The position numbers were made by a program, and so were the translations under genes. Source: an uncultured Bacteroidales bacterium (GTDB lineage Bacteria; Bacteroidota; Bacteroidia; Bacteroidales; FEN-979). From it: 64,000 bases of DNA. The notes under the pieces were generated by a model, which made no database searches, was not told where the DNA came from, and saw nothing but the letters and a program-made list of their open reading frames with translations. Shown here one piece after another: positions 19,166 to 26,554 of this stretch. The stretch lies in NCBI GenBank assembly GCA_903959905.1, contig CAJBYO010000063.1, positions 124,001-188,000 of the forward strand. Reading direction: 5' to 3'. How positions within the stretch are numbered: the stretch's first letter is position 1; every line of letters begins with the position of its first letter.

Positions 19166-19216
19166 CAAACCAAGTATTTACCTTAACCTTTTATCCTTAA
19201 TTTAAATTTAATTTCT

Positions 19217-21067
19217 ATGAAAAACCTGATTAAATTGTCGACAATGCTGGTGATGGTTGCATCGCTGGCGCTTGTCTTTGGCGTAAGTTCCTGTAAGAAG
19301 GACGACAAACCAACCACTCCGCCGGTTATCGTTCTTGACGGTTTTTACGTTAAAGGAGGCTCAACAGCCCTTACTGATTATGATTCCAGAGGGATTCTGA
19401 AATCAACCAAAAACGAAGTAACCCAAACCGACCGTGCCAGCCTGATGGAACTCTATATCGCCATCAAAGCCGGTGCTCCAGGTTTCACCATTTCACAGGT
19501 TGCCGGCAGTGTTAAAACTGACTTCGGCCCTGGTGCTGATTTCAAGGTTGTTCCTGCTGCTGAGCGTATCACAGATGAACCTAAAGTAGATTTCTGGAGA
19601 GGAAGCTACGTTGCCAGTTCAACTGCTTTCACCGTTCCTGCTGACGGTTTGTACCATGTTGTAATTGACACTGATTTGAAAAAAATCGTCGTTTGTCCGG
19701 TTGTTTGGGGACTTATCGGCGCTGCCACACCTGGTGGCTGGGGTGCCAGCACTGCATTGCCTGCCCAGGCCTTTGACCTTAGCACCATGACTTTTCAGCT
19801 TACAGACGTCGTAATGACGAAAGCTGATTACAAATTCCGCTACTCAGATGGCTGGAAAATCGTTCTTGATACCGTTGTTGATCTCGGCGGCGGAGCAAAA
19901 GGCGTTCGCGTAAACACCAACTTTGGCGGTGCTGTTGATGCCCTCGTTCCGGGTGGTGCCAATATTACCAACGCTGTTCAGGGTAAATATACTGCCAAAA
20001 TGGTATGGTCACTTGCTTCAGGTACCAAAGCCACCATGACCAAAACCGGCGACCTCCAGGTAATTGATTATACCAATACCGAACTCGGACTCGTTGGAAA
20101 CGGTCTCTCAGTGGGTGGTGTTACCCAGACCTGGGACCTGACCATCATGCTCAGCAAACCAGTTGTTGAAAATGTTACAACCTATACATGGACATACAAT
20201 GCAGTTGATGTTCTTGCCGCAGGATCTTTCAAAATCAGGGAAGGTCAGGACTGGAATAAGAAGAGCATCGGCTACAACGATGTGACCATGGCTGGCCTTG
20301 CAGCTGACAAATTCGGCACCAACGGTGACGGTAATTTTGTACCGACTGTTGATGGCACTTATGATATGGTTCTCAAAATTGATGCTGTAACTGAGAAATA
20401 CACCCTTACGGTTAATCCTGCCGGTGCTGCTCCTGAAATGTACATCCTCGGCGACGGCTGTGCTGCCGGCTGGGATAACACCAAGGCTCTTCCGATGGTT
20501 GGATCAAATGGAATCTATTCCATTACCACTACCCTTACAGCTGCTAAATCAATCAAGTTCATCAAGACCCTCGGCCAGTGGGCACCGATGTACGGAACTG
20601 ACGGAACAGGGACAAACACAGGCGGACCACTGGTTTACCGTGCTACTGAATCAGATCCTGATCCGTCAAACGTTCCGACTCCTGCAACTGACGGTAAATA
20701 TTGTGTTACCATCAACACCAACACCCTCACCTACACCATCACCGCTCCCCTCTATATGCTCGGCGACGGTTGTACTGCAGGCTGGGATAACACTGCTGCT
20801 CTTCCGTTGAGCGGTGGCAAAGACGGTATCTATACCATTAAGACCACCCTGGTTGGTGCAAAATCAATTAAATTCATCACCACCCTGGGCGCATGGGCTC
20901 CGATGTACGGAACCAATCCAACCGGAACAAGCACAGGCGGACCGCTGGTAGCCCGTCCGACCGAAGCTGATCCTGATCCTACAAACATTCCGACCCCGAC
21001 AGCCGGTGGCGTGTTTACTGTAACTGCAAACATTACTGCTCTTACCTATACGATCTCTGCAAAATAA
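19217..21067 (+). CDS. SusE/SusF-like starch-binding lipoprotein
   Basis: A 616-residue lipoprotein; lipobox VSSC (Cys26) is followed by KKDDK, a surface-export-like signal. After N-terminal modules (residues about 40-400, with GGWG, DFWRGSY and YKFRYSDGWK), the C-terminus holds two nearly identical 104-residue modules (408-511 and 512-615). These start YILGDGCAAGWDN and YMLGDGCTAGWDN, as in SusE/SusF carbohydrate-binding domains. The conserved Trp residues (GWDN, WAPMYG) are candidates for sugar stacking. It probably holds starch near SusCD. A strong terminator follows, closing the susCDE operon. Confidence 0.88.
   Translation: MKNLIKLSTMLVMVASLALVFGVSSCKKDDKPTTPPVIVLDGFYVKGGSTALTDYDSRGILKSTKNEVTQTDRASLMELYIAIKAGAPGFTISQVAGSVKTDFGPGADFKVVPAAERITDEPKVDFWRGSYVASSTAFTVPADGLYHVVIDTDLKKIVVCPVVWGLIGAATPGGWGASTALPAQAFDLSTMTFQLTDVVMTKADYKFRYSDGWKIVLDTVVDLGGGAKGVRVNTNFGGAVDALVPGGANITNAVQGKYTAKMVWSLASGTKATMTKTGDLQVIDYTNTELGLVGNGLSVGGVTQTWDLTIMLSKPVVENVTTYTWTYNAVDVLAAGSFKIREGQDWNKKSIGYNDVTMAGLAADKFGTNGDGNFVPTVDGTYDMVLKIDAVTEKYTLTVNPAGAAPEMYILGDGCAAGWDNTKALPMVGSNGIYSITTTLTAAKSIKFIKTLGQWAPMYGTDGTGTNTGGPLVYRATESDPDPSNVPTPATDGKYCVTINTNTLTYTITAPLYMLGDGCTAGWDNTAALPLSGGKDGIYTIKTTLVGAKSIKFITTLGAWAPMYGTNPTGTSTGGPLVARPTEADPDPTNIPTPTAGGVFTVTANITALTYTISAK
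20438..21061 (+). repeat. Tandem duplication of a starch-binding module inside the SusE-like gene
   Basis: Two in-frame 312-bp units, 20438-20749 and 20750-21061, encode modules that match through nearly their whole length, including the odd linker DPDPSNVPTP / DPDPTNIPTP. The closeness suggests a fairly recent duplication. Confidence 0.9.
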
Positions 21068-21090
21068 TTTTGCTGAGTTCATTGTAAAAA

Positions 21091-21122
21091 AGGCTGAACC
21101 TGACGGTTCGGCCTTTTTTTTT
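21091..21122 (+). terminator. Rho-independent terminator after the SusE-like gene
   Basis: A 10-bp stem (aggctgaacc / ggttcggcct, one G-T pair) with loop TGAC is followed by a run of nine T. It begins 23 bases after the stop codon. Confidence 0.92.
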
Positions 21123-21145
21123 GTTCGTCACAATCATACATGCAT

Positions 21146-21222
21146 GGACATGCCATGGCATGTCCCTACACCATGGCATGTCCCTACACCATGGCATGTC
21201 CCTACACCATGGCATGTCCCTA
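21146..21222. repeat. Palindromic 18-bp tandem repeat ccatggcatgtccctaca
   Basis: Four copies at 21153, 21171, 21189 and 21207 (the last cut short). The array opens with a perfect 20-base palindrome, GGACATGCCATGGCATGTCC (21146-21165). It lies between the terminator and the promoter of the next gene. There are no spacers, so it is not CRISPR. Confidence 0.92.
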
Positions 21223-21238
21223 CGACGTTCATTTTTCG

Positions 21239-21246
21239 TATCTTTG
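21239..21246 (+). promoter_or_regulatory. -7 element TATCTTTG for the exported amylase
   Basis: TATCTTTG fits TAnnTTTG and is 22 bases before the ATG at 21269. With the terminator upstream, it suggests this amylase has its own promoter. The region where the -33 box should be is occupied by the palindromic repeat array. Confidence 0.5.
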
Positions 21247-21268
21247 TAACTTACGTTAACATACTACC

Positions 21269-24127
21269 ATGAAACGCACTGCGATCCTACTGTTGTCCTT
21301 TTCCCTCGCACTCCTCAGAACAGGGTTTGCCCAGGTTATTGTTACAACCCCTTCTTTCCCCACCGACAATGATTCCTGCAGCATTATCTACGACGCTGCT
21401 CTTGGGAATGCAGAGTTGAAAAATGTAGCACCTCCGATTTATGCGCATACCGGGGTCATTACCAATCTGAGCACCTCCTCTTCCGACTGGAAGCATGTTG
21501 TGGCCGGCTGGACGGAGAATCTGCCAAAAGCACAAATGACGGTATTGGGCAACAACAAATACCAGCTTAAATTCAAACCTACTGTCAGAGGCTATTATGC
21601 TGTACCTGCTTCTGAGGAGATAAAAAAGATGGCATTCGTTTTCCGTAATTCCGATGGCAGCAAAGTAGGCAGAAATTCAGACGGTTCAGATATTTTTGTT
21701 GACATTTACCCGAACCAGTTCAGCGTTAATATTGTCCTGCCGGCCAATAAATCCCTCTTCCCGAAGCTGAACGATCCAATCCCTGTTTCAGCCATCAGCC
21801 CATTGGCCGATTCAATGAAGATCCTGGTGAACGGAACTGTTGTCAAATCCAGGGCAGGTAAGTCGATCACCGATACCCTCACGGCAAATAATTTCGGATC
21901 AGACTGGACAACGCAATGGGTAAAAGTTGTCGCTGTAAACAGTACCGGGATGGCTGCAGATTCGTTTTCGTATGCGGTGGTCCCTTCCCCTGCGATAGCG
22001 CCGTTGCCCCAGGGCGTGCAGGATGGGATTAATTACATCAACGGCCAGACAGTCATCTTGTCACTTTATGCACCTGGTAAAAACAATGTATTTGTGCTTG
22101 GCGACTTCAATGGCTGGAATCTTGATTCAAGCAGCTACATGAAAAAAACACCGGACGGGCTCAGGTTCTGGGTGCAGATCAACAGCCTCGTTGCAAAACA
22201 GGAGTATATTTTCCAATACCTTGTAGACGGAACCATTCAGATCGGTGATCCTTATGCCGATAAGGTAAGCGATCCCGATGACCAGTATATTACACCGTCA
22301 ACATATCCCGGGTTAAAGCCTTATCCCGCCGGCAAGGCCAAGGGTGTTGCCACGTACCTGCAGCCCGGACAGGATGCCTATCCATGGAATACTTTGCCTT
22401 ACACCCCACCAGCCGTAACCGACCTGGTTGTATATGAACTGCTGATCCGTGATTTCACCGCCAAACATGACTTCAGATCACTCATTGACACGATAGAATA
22501 CCTGAAAAGCGTTGGCATCAATGCCATTGAACTGATGCCGGTGATGGAGTTCGAGGGAAACATCAGCTGGGGCTATAATCCCGATTTTTCATTTGCCGTG
22601 GATAAATATTACGGCCCGAAGAATGACCTCAAACGGTTTATTGAAACGGCCCACAGCAAAGGCATTGCAGTAATCCTTGATATTGTGTGCAATCACCATT
22701 TCGGCCAGTCGCCACTGGTGAAGCTATACTGGGATGCAGCAAACCAGCGACCTGCAGCAAACAGTCCGTGGTTTAATGCGATACCTAAGCACCCGTACAA
22801 TGTAGGGTACGATTTCAACCACCAGAGCCAGGATACCAAAACCTACATGGAGCGCCTGATCCGTTACTGGCTGACCGAATATCATATTGACGGCTACCGT
22901 TTTGACCTTTCCAAGGGTTTTACACAAAAAAACTCTTATCCCGACAATGTCAGTCTCTGGGGACAGTATGATGCCACCAGGGTTGGCACCCTTAAGGGCT
23001 ACACCAATCTGATTCATTCGGTAAATCCCAGGGCCTACGCCGTTATGGAGCATTTCGCCGACAATTCTGAAGAGACAGAACTCGCTGCCAACGGCATGCT
23101 GATGTGGGGGAATATGACCGGTGCGTACGAGGAGGGAGCCATGGGGTACAATTCACCCGGCAAATCAGACCTATCCTGGGGCTCTTATCAAAGCCGCGGC
23201 TGGACGCAGCCTGCTTTAGTCGCCTATATGGAAAGCCATGACGAAGAACGCATGATGTATAAAAACGTCACCTGGGGCAGTGTTGTGCAACAGCCTTACT
23301 ACAATACGAAAGACACAGGTACCGCACTCCACCGGATGGAACTCGCGGCAACCTTCTTTTTCACCATCCCGGGGCCGAAAATGATCTGGGAGTTTGAAGA
23401 ACTTGGCTATGATTATTCAATCAACTACCCCAGCGGAACCGCCGCATCACGCCTGGCGCCAAAACCCATCAGGTGGGACTACACGAATGACTGGCGCCGC
23501 AAATACACGAAGAACACATTTGCCGCCCTGATCAACTTAAAAAAGACACAACCCGTTTTTGCCACAACAGATTATTCCCTTGATGTGGGTAATGCAGTCA
23601 AGCGCATCTGGCTCAGACATGCTACCATGGATGCCACTGTTCTTGGGAATTTTGATGTTGTAGCACAAAGCGTGATCCCCAATTTTACAAAAACCGGGAA
23701 GTGGTACGAATTCTTCACCGGGGATTCTCTGAACGTTACCGACATTGCCGCACCGCTTTCATTCAATGCAGGTGAATACAGAATTTACACTTCGGTCAGG
23801 CTGCAAAAGCCTTATTTCACCGGTATTGATGAGAAAGACCTTCCGGAAGTCCTGAAAGAGAACAATGTTATTGTATATCCGAATCCTTCGGCAGGATTGT
23901 TCAACTTTATCGTCAACCTGCCGCAAAGTTCAACGGTAGACATTAAAGTTTACAATATCTATGGAAAATTGATCAGCACCATGTCCACAGTCCGCCTGAA
24001 ACAGGGCATCAACACCTTCCCGCTTGATCTCATGGGTGTAAACAGTGGCCAGCTTCCGGCAGGAATGTACTTCTACCGTCTGGATGCTGTAAACCTGCAT
24101 GAAACCGGCAAACTCCAGCTGAAATAG
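21269..24127 (+). CDS. T9SS-exported alpha-amylase with CBM48-type module
   Basis: A 952-residue secreted enzyme. The signal peptide ends RTGFAQ. N-terminal beta domains (about 25-240) are followed by a CBM48-like module (FVLGDFNGWNLDSSSY, about 270-350), as in branching/debranching-type GH13 enzymes. Catalytic residues are Asp546 in DGYRFD, Glu594 in AVMEHF and Asp658 in ESHDEER. A T9SS type A sorting domain ends the protein (YPNPSAGLF, about 870, then LPAGMYFYRLD). It should digest starch outside the cell or on its surface. Whether it cuts alpha-1,4 or alpha-1,6 bonds cannot be told from sequence alone. Confidence 0.9.
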   Translation: MKRTAILLLSFSLALLRTGFAQVIVTTPSFPTDNDSCSIIYDAALGNAELKNVAPPIYAHTGVITNLSTSSSDWKHVVAGWTENLPKAQMTVLGNNKYQLKFKPTVRGYYAVPASEEIKKMAFVFRNSDGSKVGRNSDGSDIFVDIYPNQFSVNIVLPANKSLFPKLNDPIPVSAISPLADSMKILVNGTVVKSRAGKSITDTLTANNFGSDWTTQWVKVVAVNSTGMAADSFSYAVVPSPAIAPLPQGVQDGINYINGQTVILSLYAPGKNNVFVLGDFNGWNLDSSSYMKKTPDGLRFWVQINSLVAKQEYIFQYLVDGTIQIGDPYADKVSDPDDQYITPSTYPGLKPYPAGKAKGVATYLQPGQDAYPWNTLPYTPPAVTDLVVYELLIRDFTAKHDFRSLIDTIEYLKSVGINAIELMPVMEFEGNISWGYNPDFSFAVDKYYGPKNDLKRFIETAHSKGIAVILDIVCNHHFGQSPLVKLYWDAANQRPAANSPWFNAIPKHPYNVGYDFNHQSQDTKTYMERLIRYWLTEYHIDGYRFDLSKGFTQKNSYPDNVSLWGQYDATRVGTLKGYTNLIHSVNPRAYAVMEHFADNSEETELAANGMLMWGNMTGAYEEGAMGYNSPGKSDLSWGSYQSRGWTQPALVAYMESHDEERMMYKNVTWGSVVQQPYYNTKDTGTALHRMELAATFFFTIPGPKMIWEFEELGYDYSINYPSGTAASRLAPKPIRWDYTNDWRRKYTKNTFAALINLKKTQPVFATTDYSLDVGNAVKRIWLRHATMDATVLGNFDVVAQSVIPNFTKTGKWYEFFTGDSLNVTDIAAPLSFNAGEYRIYTSVRLQKPYFTGIDEKDLPEVLKENNVIVYPNPSAGLFNFIVNLPQSSTVDIKVYNIYGKLISTMSTVRLKQGINTFPLDLMGVNSGQLPAGMYFYRLDAVNLHETGKLQLK

Positions 24128-24147
24128 GTAACCTGGCGTCCTGACGA

Positions 24148-24195
24148 CCATGGGCTTCGCCCATGGATATTGTAATGTATAGCCCCACCGGGGCT
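24148..24195. repeat. Two short perfect hairpins
   Basis: The first is CCATGGGC-TTC-GCCCATGG (24148-24166). The second is AGCCCC-ACC-GGGGCT (24181-24195). Neither has a T-tract. They may be palindromic repeat units like those seen widely between bacterial genes, or weak terminators after the amylase. Confidence 0.75.
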
Positions 24196-24234
24196 GTTGG
24201 CGTGAGTTCTCCTGTACAACCAATAGCTTCACCC

Positions 24235-24269
24235 ATTCGTCATTCGCATATCCGTCATTCGCATATTCA
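24235..24269. repeat. cattcgcatattcgt-type words, copy 2
   Basis: The run cattcgtcattcgcatatccgtcattcgcatattc uses the same words as the perfect 15-bp tandem array at 7596-7640, with small changes. It is 90 bases before the TiaS-like gene. Confidence 0.8.
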
Positions 24270-24356
24270 ATTTAAACCCAATCTATCTTCGATATGTTTC
24301 CGCCTGCCATTCGCAAAAATTTCTTTATTTTGCATCGGAAACAAACCGGCTGAACA

Positions 24357-25094
24357 TTGGAAATTTATATTGGCATTGACGACACCGACAACCTGAATAC
24401 CAGGGGTACCGGCCATCACGCCCGGATGCTCGGCCATTCGCTCGTGGAGGCAGGGCTCTTTGAGTTGCGGTCGGTTACACGTCATCAATTGTTTGTAAGC
24501 CCCTCCATACCTTACACTTCCCACAACAGCTCTGCCAGTCTTTCAGGGTATTGTACAGGCAATATCTCAGACCTTATTCTCCATGCAAAAGAATTTCTCC
24601 TCAAGGTCAGTGCCTTTGACTCTGATGCAGGGTTGTGTGTAGCTGTGAAAGAGGAAGTTACTCCTTCAATCATGGCGTACGGATGGAAGGCAAAGCGTGA
24701 AATCCTCACCATCGAAGATGCCTTCGGAATGATTAAAAATACATCGATCTACCTCGAAGGATTTCTCAACACCCGTATCGGCGTAATTGGTTCCCTTGCA
24801 GCAGTCGGACTCCGTGCCGGTGGCAACGACGGCCGGCTGCTCTGGACGCGGAACCTGCGTGAAACCACCGGGGAATTCGTGATCAGCGATCTCCTTGAAA
24901 TCATAGACATTGAAAGGGTTACAGAGAAAGATCATACATCTGTCAACCCTAATGCCAACATCCTCATTGATGAATGGTGCCGCCCTGTCATGGTGGGAGG
25001 AAAAATAACCCTGATTGCCGAAAAAACTGAAAACAATGAACCATATGCATACCAGTCCGCTTCAAAAGAGTATATCAAAAGTATTTCCGAATGA
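24357..25094 (+). CDS. TiaS-like GIDDTD-domain protein (short form, TTG start)
   Basis: A 245-residue protein starting (M)EIYIGIDDTDNLNTRGTGHHAR. The IGIDDTD opening is the mark of archaeal TiaS, which attaches agmatine to C34 of tRNA-Ile2. TiaS is about 420 residues with kinase-like, ferredoxin-like, OB-fold and zinc-ribbon domains; here only the first two could fit, and no zinc-ribbon cysteines are seen. The TTG start is forced: an in-frame TGA lies three bases upstream, and the family motif begins right after. Bacteria normally use TilS at this tRNA position, so a different substrate is likely. The gene overlaps the next one, so the two are probably expressed together. The family link is fair; the function is unknown. 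Confidence 0.7.
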   Translation: MEIYIGIDDTDNLNTRGTGHHARMLGHSLVEAGLFELRSVTRHQLFVSPSIPYTSHNSSASLSGYCTGNISDLILHAKEFLLKVSAFDSDAGLCVAVKEEVTPSIMAYGWKAKREILTIEDAFGMIKNTSIYLEGFLNTRIGVIGSLAAVGLRAGGNDGRLLWTRNLRETTGEFVISDLLEIIDIERVTEKDHTSVNPNANILIDEWCRPVMVGGKITLIAEKTENNEPYAYQSASKEYIKSISE

Positions 25095-25605
25095 TGCGGC
25101 AGCGGCGGCTGCTGAAATCATCCTGCTGCTTGGGGTTGGCATGATTGCCATATTACTACATGCAAAACTTCGCATACCCATGCACCTGCCCGGAAAGCAG
25201 GGAGTTTTGTTCATGGCGCTCATACTTACAGGTAAAGGGCTCTCCCGGTTTCCTTATGCAGCAAGCCTTTCGGGCATAGGCGCTGCATCATTGCTCCTTA
25301 TTCCGGGACTCGGTTTTCACGATCCGTTTATGGCACTGAACTACCTTTTCCTGGGCTGTATCATTGATCTGGCAGCAGGATTTACATCAAAATTCAAATC
25401 CTCAACCTGGATTGTTGCCATTGCCTGCGGCGCGTGCTGGATCTTCATCCCACTGTTCAGACTGGCAATGTCGCTGATTGTTGCAATGCCGCAGGGCGCC
25501 TTTCGCAGCGGCATCCTGTACCCCTTGTTTACGCATCTTGTTTTCGGAATTGCAGGCGGATTGGTTGCTGCCGGTATTCTGTCCCTGACAATTAAAAAAT
25601 CCTGA
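25036..25605 (+). CDS. Small polytopic membrane protein, ECF S-component-like
   Basis: About 189 residues with five or six hydrophobic segments. The pattern HLPGKQGVLFMALILTGKGLSRF, with glycine-rich helices around it, resembles substrate-binding S-components of ECF vitamin transporters, but I cannot assign a substrate and no ECF ATPase is nearby. It overlaps the TiaS-like gene by 59 bases from this start; ATGs at 25015 and 25045 are alternatives. Close packing with the lipoprotein and TonB receptor genes suggests one operon for uptake of a small molecule. This role is inferred. Confidence 0.6.
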   Translation: MNHMHTSPLQKSISKVFPNDAAAAAAEIILLLGVGMIAILLHAKLRIPMHLPGKQGVLFMALILTGKGLSRFPYAASLSGIGAASLLLIPGLGFHDPFMALNYLFLGCIIDLAAGFTSKFKSSTWIVAIACGACWIFIPLFRLAMSLIVAMPQGAFRSGILYPLFTHLVFGIAGGLVAAGILSLTIKKS

Positions 25606-25617
25606 TATTTCTATTTT

Positions 25618-26550
25618 ATGAGCAACGGGAAAAATAATCATGGCGATATGCAGCTTACACCCTATCGGTTGATTTGTTCAGTGGCCTTCGCCTTACTCCT
25701 GCTCCTGTTTTCATCGTCATTTTTTCTATCATGCAGCAAAGATCCCCAGGCAGTGCCACCTGGTATTTCATTGATACAGGGCGAAGGTTATATCTCGCAT
25801 GATACCGCGATGGCGCCCGGAACGAAAGTCAGGGTTGGAATCCATGCACTGGCTGGCAATGCCAGTCTGACCTACTTTTCTGTCAGGTTCAATGACGGTA
25901 CCTCAAAAATACTGCTTGACACCGGGATGAATTCACCATCACTGTTGTACAACCTTGATGTCATTAAAACCAACGCACAGGTTGAAAAATGGACATTTTT
26001 CGTCATGGACCGAAACCGCAGGGAAGACAGCGTAATGATCAGCTTCGGAAAATCTGAAATTTCACAATGGGGTAGGATCAGGACAGTGAATGATGTGGTA
26101 CTGGGTGCGCAGGAAAATTCTGCAGCAGGGAGTTTCTATTCCCTTGACAACGAACTTGTGATGAACCTGGAGGAAGCGTATGTCAACCAGTCACTGGTGG
26201 ATATGGTATATTACTACGGGCAATACGAAGGAACACTGGCATCTCCCAATGAAGCGGAAGCGCCCGGTTTTTTCACAGGCCCGCATGGAATTGTAAACTG
26301 GACCGTCAAAAATGAAATGCGCTATGACACGACAATGATCCTCCCTGCAGTATTTGATGCTTCCACCAATGACAGCCTCATACTTACTGCTTACGAGCCT
26401 ACAGCCGGGAAAAAGAAAGGGAAATTCATCCAGCAGGGATTGGTTTTTTCCTTTAGAAGTCCCGACGGAAAACTCGGACTGATCAAAATTATTGAAACCT
26501 CGCCACTGCCATCAGGATATGTAAAACTGTCCGTTAAAATTCAGGAATAG
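25618..26550 (+). CDS. Lipoprotein of unknown function next to a TonB receptor
   Basis: A 310-residue lipoprotein: a long hydrophobic stretch ends FFLSC (Cys39, or Cys29 if the ATG at 25648 is used), followed by SKDP. The rest looks mostly beta (an Ig-like segment KVRVGIHALAGNASLTYFSVRF, then a possible beta-sandwich). I recognise no family. It lies 12 bases after the membrane protein gene and 4 bases before the TonB receptor gene, so it probably serves as a surface or periplasmic partner of that receptor. Confidence 0.75.
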   Translation: MSNGKNNHGDMQLTPYRLICSVAFALLLLLFSSSFFLSCSKDPQAVPPGISLIQGEGYISHDTAMAPGTKVRVGIHALAGNASLTYFSVRFNDGTSKILLDTGMNSPSLLYNLDVIKTNAQVEKWTFFVMDRNRREDSVMISFGKSEISQWGRIRTVNDVVLGAQENSAAGSFYSLDNELVMNLEEAYVNQSLVDMVYYYGQYEGTLASPNEAEAPGFFTGPHGIVNWTVKNEMRYDTTMILPAVFDASTNDSLILTAYEPTAGKKKGKFIQQGLVFSFRSPDGKLGLIKIIETSPLPSGYVKLSVKIQE

Positions 26551-26554
26551 CAAA

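Noticed and set aside
21146..21222. Tandem 18-bp repeat considered as a CRISPR array
   Set aside because: Copies are directly adjacent with no unique spacers, and no cas genes are present.
24148..24195. Hairpins after the exported amylase as a rho-independent terminator
   Set aside because: Stems are perfect but no T-tract follows either, so they are listed as repeats.
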